A stretch of 64,000 nt of DNA from Lachnospiraceae bacterium. GTDB taxonomy: Bacteria > Bacillota > Clostridia > Lachnospirales > Lachnospiraceae. Below, piece by piece: positions 7,419 through 14,486 of this stretch (positions are counted from its first letter, which is position 1; the number at the start of each line of letters is the position of its first letter). Where the stretch lies: positions 14,600 to 78,599 of the forward strand of contig CABIZF010000012.1 of the NCBI GenBank assembly GCA_902363135.1, read 5' to 3'. The position numbers and the translations under genes were made by a program. The notes under the pieces were generated by a model that was not told where the DNA came from, did no database searches, and saw only the letters and a list, made by a program, of their open reading frames with translations.

Positions 7419-8183
7419 TTAAAAGATATTTTCCATCAGGACATCCAAAATCCTCTGGTTCCATCGTCCCTGATCTACAATCCTAGGATATTTCACTTCC
7501 AGCAAAGGGAACCCATCTGCCAGAAGCAAACCTTCACCAGGCTGATAATTCCTGTTGCGAGGGATATCTTCCCCGGAAAATAACATGCCTAATTGTTCTC
7601 TATTAGGGCGTCCCAAGGACAGATTAACCATATAGTTCAAACGACTTCCTTTGAACAAATCACTGGTTGCATACTGGACTGCAGACCATACAGAGAAGGA
7701 CAGTGACCTCCCCTGCATCAAGATTTCGGCATTTGCACTTATAATATCTGTTGCCAGATGTGTCTTCTCTGCCTTATCCTTTGCCTGAAAATAATTCACC
7801 AGCGCACCATACTCATCACATATCAATAAATGTTTTACTGTGCTGTATCCTTTCTGTCTGGCTGTAAGAAACCGTTCATGATACGCCTGAATTCCGTTGT
7901 AGACTCCCTCGCCCGTGTAATAGAAGGAATAAGGACGTAGGAACCAAAAGTCCGGTGAATTCTTAAAGTCGCAAAATGTGATATGTATACAGCCTTTCCG
8001 ATATCCTTGACTATGAATTATACTTGATAGAAAATTCCAAAATAAGAATAACAAGGCCGTTGATTTGCCGGCACCTGAACTGCCTGTGATTAATGCATGC
8101 TTATGGCTGTCCATTGGAAGCAACAGGGGTAACTTGGTTCCATACTCATAATACGGATTTCTCAGATACCCCCATTTCATCAT
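7419..8183 (-). CDS. FtsK/HerA-like DNA translocase ATPase
   Basis: About 254 residues, a single P-loop motor domain. Walker A is GSSGAGKST (34-42) and Walker B is LLICDEYGAL with D123 and E124; the C-terminal part, including LSLGRPNREQLGMLFSGED, resembles the FtsK/TcpA group. It lacks a membrane anchor and a gamma DNA-binding domain. The neighbouring upstream gene supplies two membrane spans, so the pair may form a split FtsK/TraB-type translocase. The start chosen is the ATG in TAATG that overlaps the upstream stop, preceded by GGAAG; an ATG at 8198 is possible. By analogy it moves the element's DNA during transfer, but this is inference. Confidence 0.88.
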   Translation of the reverse strand: MMKWGYLRNPYYEYGTKLPLLLPMDSHKHALITGSSGAGKSTALLFLFWNFLSSIIHSQGYRKGCIHITFCDFKNSPDFWFLRPYSFYYTGEGVYNGIQAYHERFLTARQKGYSTVKHLLICDEYGALVNYFQAKDKAEKTHLATDIISANAEILMQGRSLSFSVWSAVQYATSDLFKGSRLNYMVNLSLGRPNREQLGMLFSGEDIPRNRNYQPGEGLLLADGFPLLEVKYPRIVDQGRWNQRILDVLMENIF

Positions 8184-8908
8184 TATTCTTCCATCCAATC
8201 GTCATCCTCCGTTTTTTCTTCCTCTTCCATGTCTGGAACCTGACTCATGAGATGGTAGTCCCGGTAAGCGGCATTTCTAAGCATTCCTATATATGGAATT
8301 CCAAATGAATTCCTAGCAAAGGTGACACTCAAACAACTTTCCGTTTCCTGAACATTGCAAGCTACGAGTGATTCATAGCTTGCAAGTATTCCCCACTTCT
8401 GGCAAGATCTTGCTACCATTTTTTCTCCTATCCGTTGAAGTATCTGAATAAGTTCATAAGACCCTTGTATCTCCTTACGAGGCACAAACCGGAATCGATA
8501 TGTGATGATACTGTTTCTTGGATAATATATATTTTCCAGATATAACACTAAAAAATACTTTTCCATTTCCTGAAATTCCTCACTTAGTTTACTTATGACC
8601 CAGCAAGTCCCGTTATATCCAAAATATACCGGGTATTCCACATAATTCTCAGACTGCTTGTTTTGATGATATGCCCCTCTCAGTAATAAGGTTGGCGGAG
8701 CCAGCACAATAAGAAACAATAAGCCGTATATTATATACTTTAGGATCATAGCTAACGGCTCAATGAATATGACCAGCATCACCATTGTGATAAGTACAGC
8801 AGCAGCAACTCCAATCGTTGAACCCCAGTCAATGTTTTCTGTTTCTTCTGTATCCCGAAGGGCATCTATAAATTCACTCAGTGTTTCTTTTAATTTTTTA
8901 AAGATCAT
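8183..8908 (-). CDS. Two-span membrane protein, probable anchor for the FtsK-like ATPase
   Basis: 241 residues. Two hydrophobic segments lie near residues 31-75 (IGVAAAVLITMVMLVIF and IIYGLLFLIVLAPPTLLL), followed by a cytosolic domain with no recognised motif and an acidic tail rich in E and D. It starts with AGGAGG six bases before ATG, overlaps the preceding gene by 4 bases and overlaps the ATPase gene through TAATG. The coupling implies equal expression and probably a complex with the ATPase. I do not recognise a named family. Confidence 0.75.
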   Translation of the reverse strand: MIFKKLKETLSEFIDALRDTEETENIDWGSTIGVAAAVLITMVMLVIFIEPLAMILKYIIYGLLFLIVLAPPTLLLRGAYHQNKQSENYVEYPVYFGYNGTCWVISKLSEEFQEMEKYFLVLYLENIYYPRNSIITYRFRFVPRKEIQGSYELIQILQRIGEKMVARSCQKWGILASYESLVACNVQETESCLSVTFARNSFGIPYIGMLRNAAYRDYHLMSQVPDMEEEEKTEDDDWMEE

Positions 8909-9285
8909 TTTTTTGCCTCCTGTGTAGGTACATACATAACAGCCTCTGCCGAATAGGAGTCTTCATAGCATTTCGTCTGGCTACTGTAGTAGAGATATAC
9001 ACTTGGATTCTCAAACTGCAACATAACCTTCTCATGCTCACGCATTGCCTGAAGTTCTTCATTGGACATCAGTGGCTCGCCCTGCACCTTGATGGAATAG
9101 CGATCATACTTGATTTCATCAACGACATCATATCGAGAGCCGATAACCTCATCTGTCCGCTTCCCATCAACATATCTATAGACCGGCAAAATAGTAAGCG
9201 CAACGAATACATCCGTTCCAATGATGTTTGTTAACGGGATCCTTTTTTTCAGTAAAACACTCTTTATGCCTTTGATTTCCTGCAT
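8905..9285 (-). CDS. Unrecognised protein at the head of the transfer-like operon
   Basis: 126 residues, beginning MQEIKGIKSVLLKKRIPLTN, with no signal or membrane segment. The sequence (VYRYVDGKRTDEVIGSRYDV, then LMSNEELQAMREHEKVMLQF) vaguely resembles small cytosolic proteins at the start of Firmicute conjugation modules, but I cannot place it in a family. GAGAGGTG lies before the ATG. It overlaps the membrane protein gene by 4 bases, so it belongs to the same transcript. Confidence 0.75.
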   Translation of the reverse strand: MQEIKGIKSVLLKKRIPLTNIIGTDVFVALTILPVYRYVDGKRTDEVIGSRYDVVDEIKYDRYSIKVQGEPLMSNEELQAMREHEKVMLQFENPSVYLYYSSQTKCYEDSYSAEAVMYVPTQEAKK

Positions 9286-9637
9286 AATGCCTTCACCTCT
9301 CTTTCATTATGTAGTTGTCAATGTACAACTTACAGTCTCTTCCAAACTAGAACTTTGCTGATTTTGCTTTCCTCGCTGTCTGCATTGCATCAGCTAAGAA
9401 TCAATTGCATTCATCTATATGTTTGGCTTATACTATAGTAGAGCTTTTAGCTCAGTCTTCCTTCACAGCATCTAACGTTCTAAGGTCTTTGCTGTGTTAG
9501 CCTGCGTCCCGGTGTATGATGTCCGTCATCACTGGGACAGGAAGATTAAGTGTTCATGGGAACCACCTCCTTTCTATGCATTTATTTTATCAACCCTATT
9601 ATTCTGTTTATAGGTAAACGTTAAATCCTAAAAAACA
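9286..9637. other. Gene-free structured region within the element
   Basis: About 350 bases without a credible gene. It holds several inverted repeats: AGTTGT/ACAACT near 9310-9327, GAGC/GCTC near 9442-9454, CACAGC/GCTGTG near 9464-9500 and a long hairpin near 9506-9540 (GTCCCGGTG with CACTGGGAC plus inner ATGAT/GTCAT). The density suggests an RNA leader, operator cluster or transfer origin for the operon starting at 9285. No choice can be made from sequence alone. Confidence 0.45.
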
Positions 9638-9880
9638 TTACATTTTCCTGCACTCTTCCCATTTCTGTTTTAATCTCTCGGTTTCTGTTCTTAATTCCTC
9701 ATTCATATTTCTTAATTCCTGTGCATCCTTTTTTAAGTCTTCCATTTCTTTAAGTAATTCTTTTGTCTGGTCTTTGATATCACTTACTGCTTGATATGTT
9801 GATTCATATAACACATTATTGCTTGCCCCTTTTTTCTGTTTATTAGGCTTTCCACAATACCTTCCAGCTACCAGTCCCAC
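9638..9880 (-). CDS. Small coiled-coil protein, possibly the severed C-terminus of the upstream gene
   Basis: 80 residues, GTG start. Residues 25-80 form a strongly charged heptad pattern (KDQTKELLKEMEDLKKDAQE...), a predicted coiled coil. The GTG follows directly after the TGA of the preceding gene and lies in the same reading frame. The two may be one 296-residue protein interrupted by a point stop, or a coupled pair; a weak GAGGA lies about 14 bases before the GTG. Function unknown. Confidence 0.55.
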   Translation of the reverse strand: MGLVAGRYCGKPNKQKKGASNNVLYESTYQAVSDIKDQTKELLKEMEDLKKDAQELRNMNEELRTETERLKQKWEECRKM

Positions 9881-10528
9881 TCAAACAGGCAAATCCTCAC
9901 AATTTCTTCCTTCAAAAACACTCCATAAAAAATGTCTCAAATTTGTTTCTCCAAATTCTTCCAGTACTTCTTTTTCATCAACCGTTACATGGAGATCCTC
10001 AAATGGATTTGCAACCATTGGCTCTTTCAATTCATCAGTTTTTCCATATAAAATTTTCTGCATTGCCTCGTATGCTACAAAACATCTATCTTCTTCGAAA
10101 TATACGGGATATTGTTTTACAATCGCTATTGAATGATGTTTCACAAAATAGTCATCATAATTCAAGCTGTCCACACTTCCATCATCTATATGTTCAATCC
10201 TATCTTTATAATATTGGATTTTGATAGCATGTTTTCTCCCTTGAGTTTTCAGTTTTCCTAAATATTTTTTATAGTCATTAACACTTTTTTGAAGTTTTTT
10301 GTAAGCTCTGTTATATTCTATTGTGACAGCTATTCGACCTTTGAGTTCCTTCCATTCCGGTGTTATCCCAAACATCTCAGCAGTCTCATCCATGATATCT
10401 ATTACTTTCTCAAATGGTGCCTCGAATATGATCTTTCTGACCTCTTCGTTATTTACTTCCTGTTTTTCTTCGTTAGCCATAACTTCAACTTCCTCCTTGT
10501 TATTCATTTTCACTTCTTTATTCGACAT
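9881..10528 (-). CDS. Unrecognised element protein with acidic N-terminus
   Basis: 215 residues. The first 30 are highly acidic and look disordered (NNKEEVEVMANEEKQEVNNE). The body starts EAPFEKVIDIMDETAEMFGI and contains a lysine-rich helix near NRAYKKLQKSVNDYKKYLGK. No signal or membrane segment is present. AAGGAG lies nine bases before the ATG. The gene stands just downstream of the large hairpin at 10675, divergent from the SprT-like gene. Function unknown; see the neighbour at 9638 for the in-frame stop between them. Confidence 0.75.
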   Translation of the reverse strand: MSNKEVKMNNKEEVEVMANEEKQEVNNEEVRKIIFEAPFEKVIDIMDETAEMFGITPEWKELKGRIAVTIEYNRAYKKLQKSVNDYKKYLGKLKTQGRKHAIKIQYYKDRIEHIDDGSVDSLNYDDYFVKHHSIAIVKQYPVYFEEDRCFVAYEAMQKILYGKTDELKEPMVANPFEDLHVTVDEKEVLEEFGETNLRHFLWSVFEGRNCEDLPV

Positions 10529-10674
10529 AAGTCTTATCTCCTTCCCTTTCTTTTTGATATTTCGAGCATATCACCTATTTCCTAAAAAAACACCGGAAAA
10601 CAGAAATCCTAAATATTGACATAAATTTTAACACAACTTATCAAGTTCGCCATTTAGTCAGTGTTATTTTTATA

Positions 10675-10795
10675 CGCTATTTTTGTAGCACCCAAGTATA
10701 CTTCCCACAAGATTCCTGTCAAGGACAAGCGCTGTGCAATAAGCATCCCTGACAGGATCTTGTTCGGGAAGTATGGGTAGCTAAGCAAAATAGCG
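10675..10795. other. Very long imperfect hairpin, candidate second origin or transfer origin
   Basis: The left arm 10675-10721 and right arm 10750-10795 pair over about 45 positions with few interruptions. They contain CGCTATTTT/AAAATAGCG, ACTTCCC/GGGAAGT, ACAAGAT/ATCTTGT and CCTGTCA/TGACAGG around a 28-base loop. It lies in the non-coding gap between two divergent genes and has no T run on either side. Such structures serve as single-strand origins, transfer origins or packaging signals in rolling-circle replicons. Confidence 0.65.
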
Positions 10796-10855
10796 GAGCG
10801 GTATGTTTCCACCAATTGCTAATTTTTAAATATTAATTGTTAGGAGATGTTTGAT

Positions 10856-11506
10856 ATGAAGGAAATTACCAGTTATAACCGGGCTGTGCAGTATCTGAAC
10901 AAAGTTTTTAAAATGGTAAATAATGAATATTTTGAGAATGAACTAGAAATGCCTACCATAACCATTCAGTCTACAGTAGGTGCTTACGGTCATGTAACCA
11001 TATCTAAAGTCTGGAAAACGGACGCAGGAAACGCCAGTTATGAACTAAACATAGGTGCCGACTATCTTAACAGGCCAATTGAAAATATTGTTGCAACACT
11101 GATTCATGAAGGTTGCCATCTGTATGCAATGCAAAATAAGATCAAAGATACATCGAATCGTGGATGCTATCATAATCGACGCTTTAAAAAACTGGCTGAA
11201 GAACGTGGCTTAATTATCATCCAGCATCCTGTGTATGGATGGACTATAACCCAGCCTTCTGAAAAAACTCTGGATTTTTGCGAAAAAAATGAACTGAGAG
11301 AAGTTCTAATCAACAGAGGGGTTGTATATCAGGGAAATGAAAATGGCAATAAAGGCAAAGGCAGTTCAGGAAATCCGAAGCCGATTGCCAAGAAAGGAAA
11401 CAGTATAAAATGGATCTGCCCTAATTGTGGTGCAATCATCAGGAGTACCCGAAACGTCAACGTAGTCTGTGGAGATTGCAATATTCCATTTACAAAGGTG
11501 AATTAG
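10856..11506 (+). CDS. SprT-like zinc metallopeptidase with C-terminal zinc ribbon
   Basis: 216 residues. The active-site motif HEGCH is at 84-88, with downstream CYHNRRF giving the third ligand position (H106) typical of SprT/Spartan domains. The C-terminus has CPNCG and CGDC, a zinc ribbon that may bind DNA. AGGAG at 10842-10846 touches an ATG at 10847 but is nine bases from the ATG at 10856, so the later start is preferred. In eukaryotes Spartan proteins digest proteins crosslinked to DNA. Its presence beside a Rep that attaches covalently to DNA is suggestive but unproven. Confidence 0.85.
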   Translation: MKEITSYNRAVQYLNKVFKMVNNEYFENELEMPTITIQSTVGAYGHVTISKVWKTDAGNASYELNIGADYLNRPIENIVATLIHEGCHLYAMQNKIKDTSNRGCYHNRRFKKLAEERGLIIIQHPVYGWTITQPSEKTLDFCEKNELREVLINRGVVYQGNENGNKGKGSSGNPKPIAKKGNSIKWICPNCGAIIRSTRNVNVVCGDCNIPFTKVN

Positions 11507-11510
11507 CTGA

Positions 11511-11538
11511 AAGGCGGTTGGATATACCGCCTTTTAAA
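11511..11538 (+). terminator. Terminator after the SprT-like gene
   Basis: AAGGCGGT pairs with ACCGCCTT, followed by TTAAAAA. Confidence 0.7.
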
Positions 11539-11562
11539 AATTAATTTTTAGAAAACAAGCAA

Positions 11563-11590
11563 TAAAAAATCTCTGCCTTTTCAACAGAGA
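11563..11590 (-). terminator. Terminator after the Xre regulator
   Basis: On the minus strand TCTCTG/CAGAGA is followed by TTTTTT, directly past the stop codon at 11595. Confidence 0.75.
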
Positions 11591-11594
11591 CTTC

Positions 11595-11828
11595 TCATTC
11601 CTCTTTTGTAATTGTATATTCAAACTGGACTAATTCGCCTATATTACAATTCAACACATATGCCAACTTTGCTAAAGTTTCTAACGTAATCATTTTTCCA
11701 TGGCACACATTGTATATGGTTTTATGTGGAATTTTATAATCCTTAGATAACTGATAACTCGATATGTTTCGCTCTTTTAATTTTTCAAGAAGTAACGTAT
11801 AATTTACTTGTACACCAATGTGAACCAT
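11595..11828 (-). CDS. Xre/Cro-family repressor
   Basis: 77 residues. One helix-turn-helix domain spans nearly the whole protein: SSYQLSKDYKIPHKTIYNVC, then ITLETLAKLAYVLNCNIGEL, the classic Cro/CI pattern. A longer open frame to 11990 exists, but GAGGG about eight bases before the ATG at 11828 marks the real start. It is divergent from the BIG2 protein gene, whose promoter contains a perfect palindrome between its -35 and -10 boxes. This is probably a repressor of that gene, and perhaps of itself. Confidence 0.88.
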   Translation of the reverse strand: MVHIGVQVNYTLLLEKLKERNISSYQLSKDYKIPHKTIYNVCHGKMITLETLAKLAYVLNCNIGELVQFEYTITKEE

Positions 11829-11878
11829 AGAATCAACCCTCAACCCCTTTTTCTCAATTCTATGGCATAAAAAAGGGC

Positions 11879-11907
11879 TTGAATATGCGAATAAAATCGC
11901 ATATACT
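11879..11907 (+). promoter_or_regulatory. Promoter of the BIG2 protein gene with embedded palindromic operator
   Basis: TTGAAT at 11879 and TATACT at 11902 are 17 bases apart. The sequence between contains ATATGCGA and TCGCATAT in perfect inverted repeat (11883-11904), covering both boxes. This is the best operator candidate for the Xre repressor transcribed the other way. Confidence 0.75.
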
Positions 11908-11946
11908 GGGTGTATGAAAGTAATTTTACGAAGGGAGACTTGAAGT

Positions 11947-13164
11947 ATGAAAGGTTTCAAAAAACTAGCCGTATGTGGTATGGCTATCATGTTGGGGCTT
12001 GGAAGTCCTGTTGGTAACTCTGTAATGAATGATTTGGGTTATGCAGTGACGGCTGAGGCGGCTGGGAAGGTAGCTTTATCAAGTCGGAAGACTTCCGTGG
12101 CTGTGGGAGGTTCCAAGACCATCTCATTGAAAAATACTAAGGGTAAGGTAAAATGGTCAGTATCCAAGAAGAGTGTTGCTTCGATTAAGGCTAACGGTGC
12201 TTCTGTGAAAGTAAAGGGTAAGAAGGCAGGAACTACCACAATTACCGCCAAGGTAGGAAAGAAATCCTACAAGTGCAAGCTGACAGTCAAGAATGCCCCT
12301 AAGATTAGTAAATCTTCGATTTCTTTGACTAAGGGTAACTCTTATGATCTGACTGTAACGGGTACAGCCTCATCTCCGAAGTGGTCAACATCTAATAAAA
12401 AGGTTGCTACGATTAAGAAGGTGTCTGCTCGGAAATACCGTGTGACAGCTAAATCTTCTGGTACTGCTACTATTAAGGCAAAGGTAAATGGAAAGACTTT
12501 AAAATGTAAAGTAAACGTTCCTAAGAGTTCTTCGGCTACTCAGGCAGCGCCTATTAAGTACCCATCAACCTCTCATAGTTCGGCTAATGGTAAGACATTA
12601 TCATCTGATAAGTGTCTATTACCTAACGGTATGTTTGATCCTACAAAGGTCAAGAAGAAAGGTAACAGCTATCAGGTAGGTAATATTGTATATGGAATGA
12701 ATTTCTCTAATGATAATGTACTTGATTTAAATTTAAGGGATCAGGTTGACCACGATTTTGGGTGTTGTATTTCTATAGGTGTAGACTCTTTTGGTGTGAG
12801 TAAACCAGAGTATAAAAAGGTGCTTATAAACCCTAATGATGTGGTAATAACTGGGTATGATTCATCTCTTATTACTGTCGTTGTAGATGATAAGTCAAAC
12901 AAAGCAAATGCCCAGAAAGGGTATGGTGAATTCACAATGAGGGTATATCCATCGGGTAGACGAGGGGGTACTACATACATTACTACTAATTACAGGGGTC
13001 TGATTTTTAAGACAAAAGTAGTTGTGCATGATGATTTTAAAAACACCATTCCAGTAGAGTGTAAGCGTTGTGGTTTTAAATGTGGTGATTGGTATACAGA
13101 GAATGGTTATGATGTAAGTAGATGGATGTACTATGATTTTAAAAGATATCCTTGGATTGATTGA
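11947..13164 (+). CDS. Secreted BIG2-domain surface protein, element cargo
   Basis: 405 residues. A signal peptide (GFKKLAVCGMAIMLGLGSPV and following, with a likely AEA cleavage) is followed by two BIG2 Ig-like repeats near 40-113 and 116-190. Each has the pattern of a lysine-rich K-WS(V/T)S-KK-VA-IK core ending in a G-T-TI-AKV strand. The C-terminal 200 residues match nothing I know; they contain CGFKCG near the end. No LPXTG or choline-binding motif is seen, so the mode of attachment is unclear. BIG2 domains mediate adhesion in other proteins. AGGGAG precedes the ATG. A strong terminator follows, so it is a single-gene unit under the Xre repressor. Confidence 0.85.
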   Translation: MKGFKKLAVCGMAIMLGLGSPVGNSVMNDLGYAVTAEAAGKVALSSRKTSVAVGGSKTISLKNTKGKVKWSVSKKSVASIKANGASVKVKGKKAGTTTITAKVGKKSYKCKLTVKNAPKISKSSISLTKGNSYDLTVTGTASSPKWSTSNKKVATIKKVSARKYRVTAKSSGTATIKAKVNGKTLKCKVNVPKSSSATQAAPIKYPSTSHSSANGKTLSSDKCLLPNGMFDPTKVKKKGNSYQVGNIVYGMNFSNDNVLDLNLRDQVDHDFGCCISIGVDSFGVSKPEYKKVLINPNDVVITGYDSSLITVVVDDKSNKANAQKGYGEFTMRVYPSGRRGGTTYITTNYRGLIFKTKVVVHDDFKNTIPVECKRCGFKCGDWYTENGYDVSRWMYYDFKRYPWID

Positions 13165-13175
13165 TTATTTTCTAC

Positions 13176-13207
13176 AGGAGCCTCTTTTCAGAGGCTCCTT
13201 TTTCTTT
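13176..13207 (+). terminator. Terminator of the BIG2 protein gene
   Basis: AGGAGCCTC/GAGGCTCCT stem with loop TTTTCA, followed by TTTTTCTTTG. Confidence 0.9.
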
Positions 13208-13641
13208 GTCTAATTTTCTTCTCTTCTATTCCTAGACAACGTTGAATATTGTCTGGAATTCGCCTGATTTTCTGAGCTTTTTTCTGGTTTTTTCCGATCA
13301 GTCTAATATATGCAGTACAGGTGGTTGTGTCTCTTGAACTGTCCGCAGTTTCAAACCGTCCCCCACAACCATCTATTTTAAGCTTTAATTTTTTTATACG
13401 GTGTGTTACAATGAAACGAACAAGTAAAGTATATTACTAAGAAAAATATGCATTATTGTAGGTGCTTCAGACAATGCTACCCGGCAAAGCGTTCCCAAAA
13501 ACGTTCCCAAAAATACGTTTTGGAACTGATTATTAAGTTACTTGAATTTTTGAAGTATGTACCTCGAAATCCTTTATTTTACTGGGTTTTCTGAGACATT
13601 GGGGAATATTTCAGGACACCCCATATCTTCATTCTACTCCA
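13208..13641. other. Gene-free right end of the element
   Basis: About 430 A/T-rich bases between the cargo gene and attR. It holds the 17-bp sequence shared with the int leader (13467-13483), the tandem CGTTCCCAAAAA arm sites (13490-13513) and attR. No convincing gene was seen; short open frames lack ribosome sites. Confidence 0.6.
13490..13513 (+). promoter_or_regulatory. Candidate integrase arm sites, right end
   Basis: Tandem CGTTCCCAAAAA twice, identical to 4285-4308 and in the same orientation. It lies 129 bases inside attR. Confidence 0.7.
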
Positions 13642-13686
13642 TTCGGGACGCAGAGGTCGCAGGTTCAAATCCTGTCGCATCGACTT
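13642..13686 (+). repeat. attR, displaced 3' half of tRNA-Pro
   Basis: TTCGGGACGCAGAGGTCGCA through CGCATCGACTT, with the GCAGG/CCTGT T stem of the first tRNA copy. Only the 3' half is present, so it is not a functional tRNA. Confidence 0.93.
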
Positions 13687-13695
13687 CTTACAAAA

Positions 13696-13736
13696 GACCG
13701 GAAACACTGATAAAATCAAGGTTTCCGGTCTTTTTT
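13696..13736 (+). terminator. Original tRNA-Pro terminator, now beyond attR
   Basis: GACCGGAAAC/GTTTCCGGTC stem plus TTTTTT. It resembles the terminator after the first tRNA and marks the host side of the junction. Confidence 0.85.
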
Positions 13737-13737
13737 A

Positions 13738-13834
13738 GTAAAGCGGACATTTGCAATCCATCCCTGCAGCTCTGCTGACAGGGCCTAGCTTCGCTACTTG
13801 CTCATGAACGCAGTCGCTTCGCGATTTGCGTTCA
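13738..13834. repeat. Mosaic repeat, copy 3
   Basis: GTAAAGCGGACATTTGCAATCC, then the CCCTGCAGCTCTGCTGACAGGG hairpin, then GAACGCAGTCGCTTCGCGA/TTTGCGTTC. It lies directly before the hydrolase ribosome site. Confidence 0.8.
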
Positions 13835-13851
13835 AAAAAACGAGGTGTCAT

Positions 13852-14460
13852 ATGAAATTTGTCTTTTTACATGGATTAGGACAGACTGCACATGACTGGC
13901 AGTCGGTCATTCACCAGTCTTCGCTCTCCGATGCAGACTGCCCGGAGCTTTTTTCTTTCGCAGAAAACGACTTTACTTATTCCGGCATTTTATCCGGTCT
14001 GGAACGTTTCTATGCAAATGCATCGGAACCATTCGTACTCTGCGGACTTTCCCTTGGTGCACTTCTGGCACTTGATTATACGATCCGGCATCCGGAACAA
14101 ATATCGTCTCTTATCTTAGTTGGTGCGCAGTACAAGGTACCAACCAGACTGATCGATTTTCAGAATCTGATCTTCCGCTGTATGCCAGAGAACGCATTTA
14201 CCGACATGGGACTTTCCAAACATGACACGATTAAACTGTCCCATTCCATGCGCATGCTTGATTTCAGCCCGAAGCTTTCCAAAATCCACTGTTCGGTGTC
14301 CGTCATCTGTGGTAAAAAGGATCGTGCAAATCTCAAAGCCGCAAAACAGCTGCACGCACTCCTGCCGCAATCCCATCTGCATATCATCCCCAACGCCGGA
14401 CACGAAGTCAATAAGGATGCGCCAAAAGCACTTGCCGCACTGATCAAGAACTGCATCTGA
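13852..14460 (+). CDS. Alpha/beta-fold hydrolase
   Basis: 202 residues, cytosolic. The oxyanion motif FLHGLGQ lies near residues 5-11 and the nucleophile elbow GLSLG at 65-69 (S67). An acid is likely in CGKKDRANL and the catalytic histidine in NAGHEVNKDAP. Substrate unknown; esterase or lipase-like. The ATG at 13852 follows CGAGGTG; an upstream ATG at 13798 falls inside the mosaic repeat and is not used. The gene converges on the HAD phosphatase with 26 bases between them. Confidence 0.85.
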   Translation: MKFVFLHGLGQTAHDWQSVIHQSSLSDADCPELFSFAENDFTYSGILSGLERFYANASEPFVLCGLSLGALLALDYTIRHPEQISSLILVGAQYKVPTRLIDFQNLIFRCMPENAFTDMGLSKHDTIKLSHSMRMLDFSPKLSKIHCSVSVICGKKDRANLKAAKQLHALLPQSHLHIIPNAGHEVNKDAPKALAALIKNCI

Positions 14461-14486
14461 GTACATGCCATAACGTGTGTTTATTT

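Larger units (their letters stand above)
4085..13686. mobile_element. Integrated CRESS-type replicon / integrative element in tRNA-Pro
   Basis: Bounded by 45-bp direct repeats (43 of 45 identical) of the tRNA-Pro 3' half, giving a circular form of about 9,557 bp. Gene content: tyrosine integrase, excisionase, CRESS-like Rep with its stem-loop origin, FtsK/HerA-like ATPase, membrane protein, several small unknowns, SprT-like protease, Xre repressor and a secreted BIG2 protein. No classical MOB relaxase or type IV secretion ATPase was seen. The layout matches small self-replicating integrative elements, like actinomycete AICEs in organisation, but the replication protein is of eukaryotic-virus type. 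Whether it transfers between cells is inference. Confidence 0.88.
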
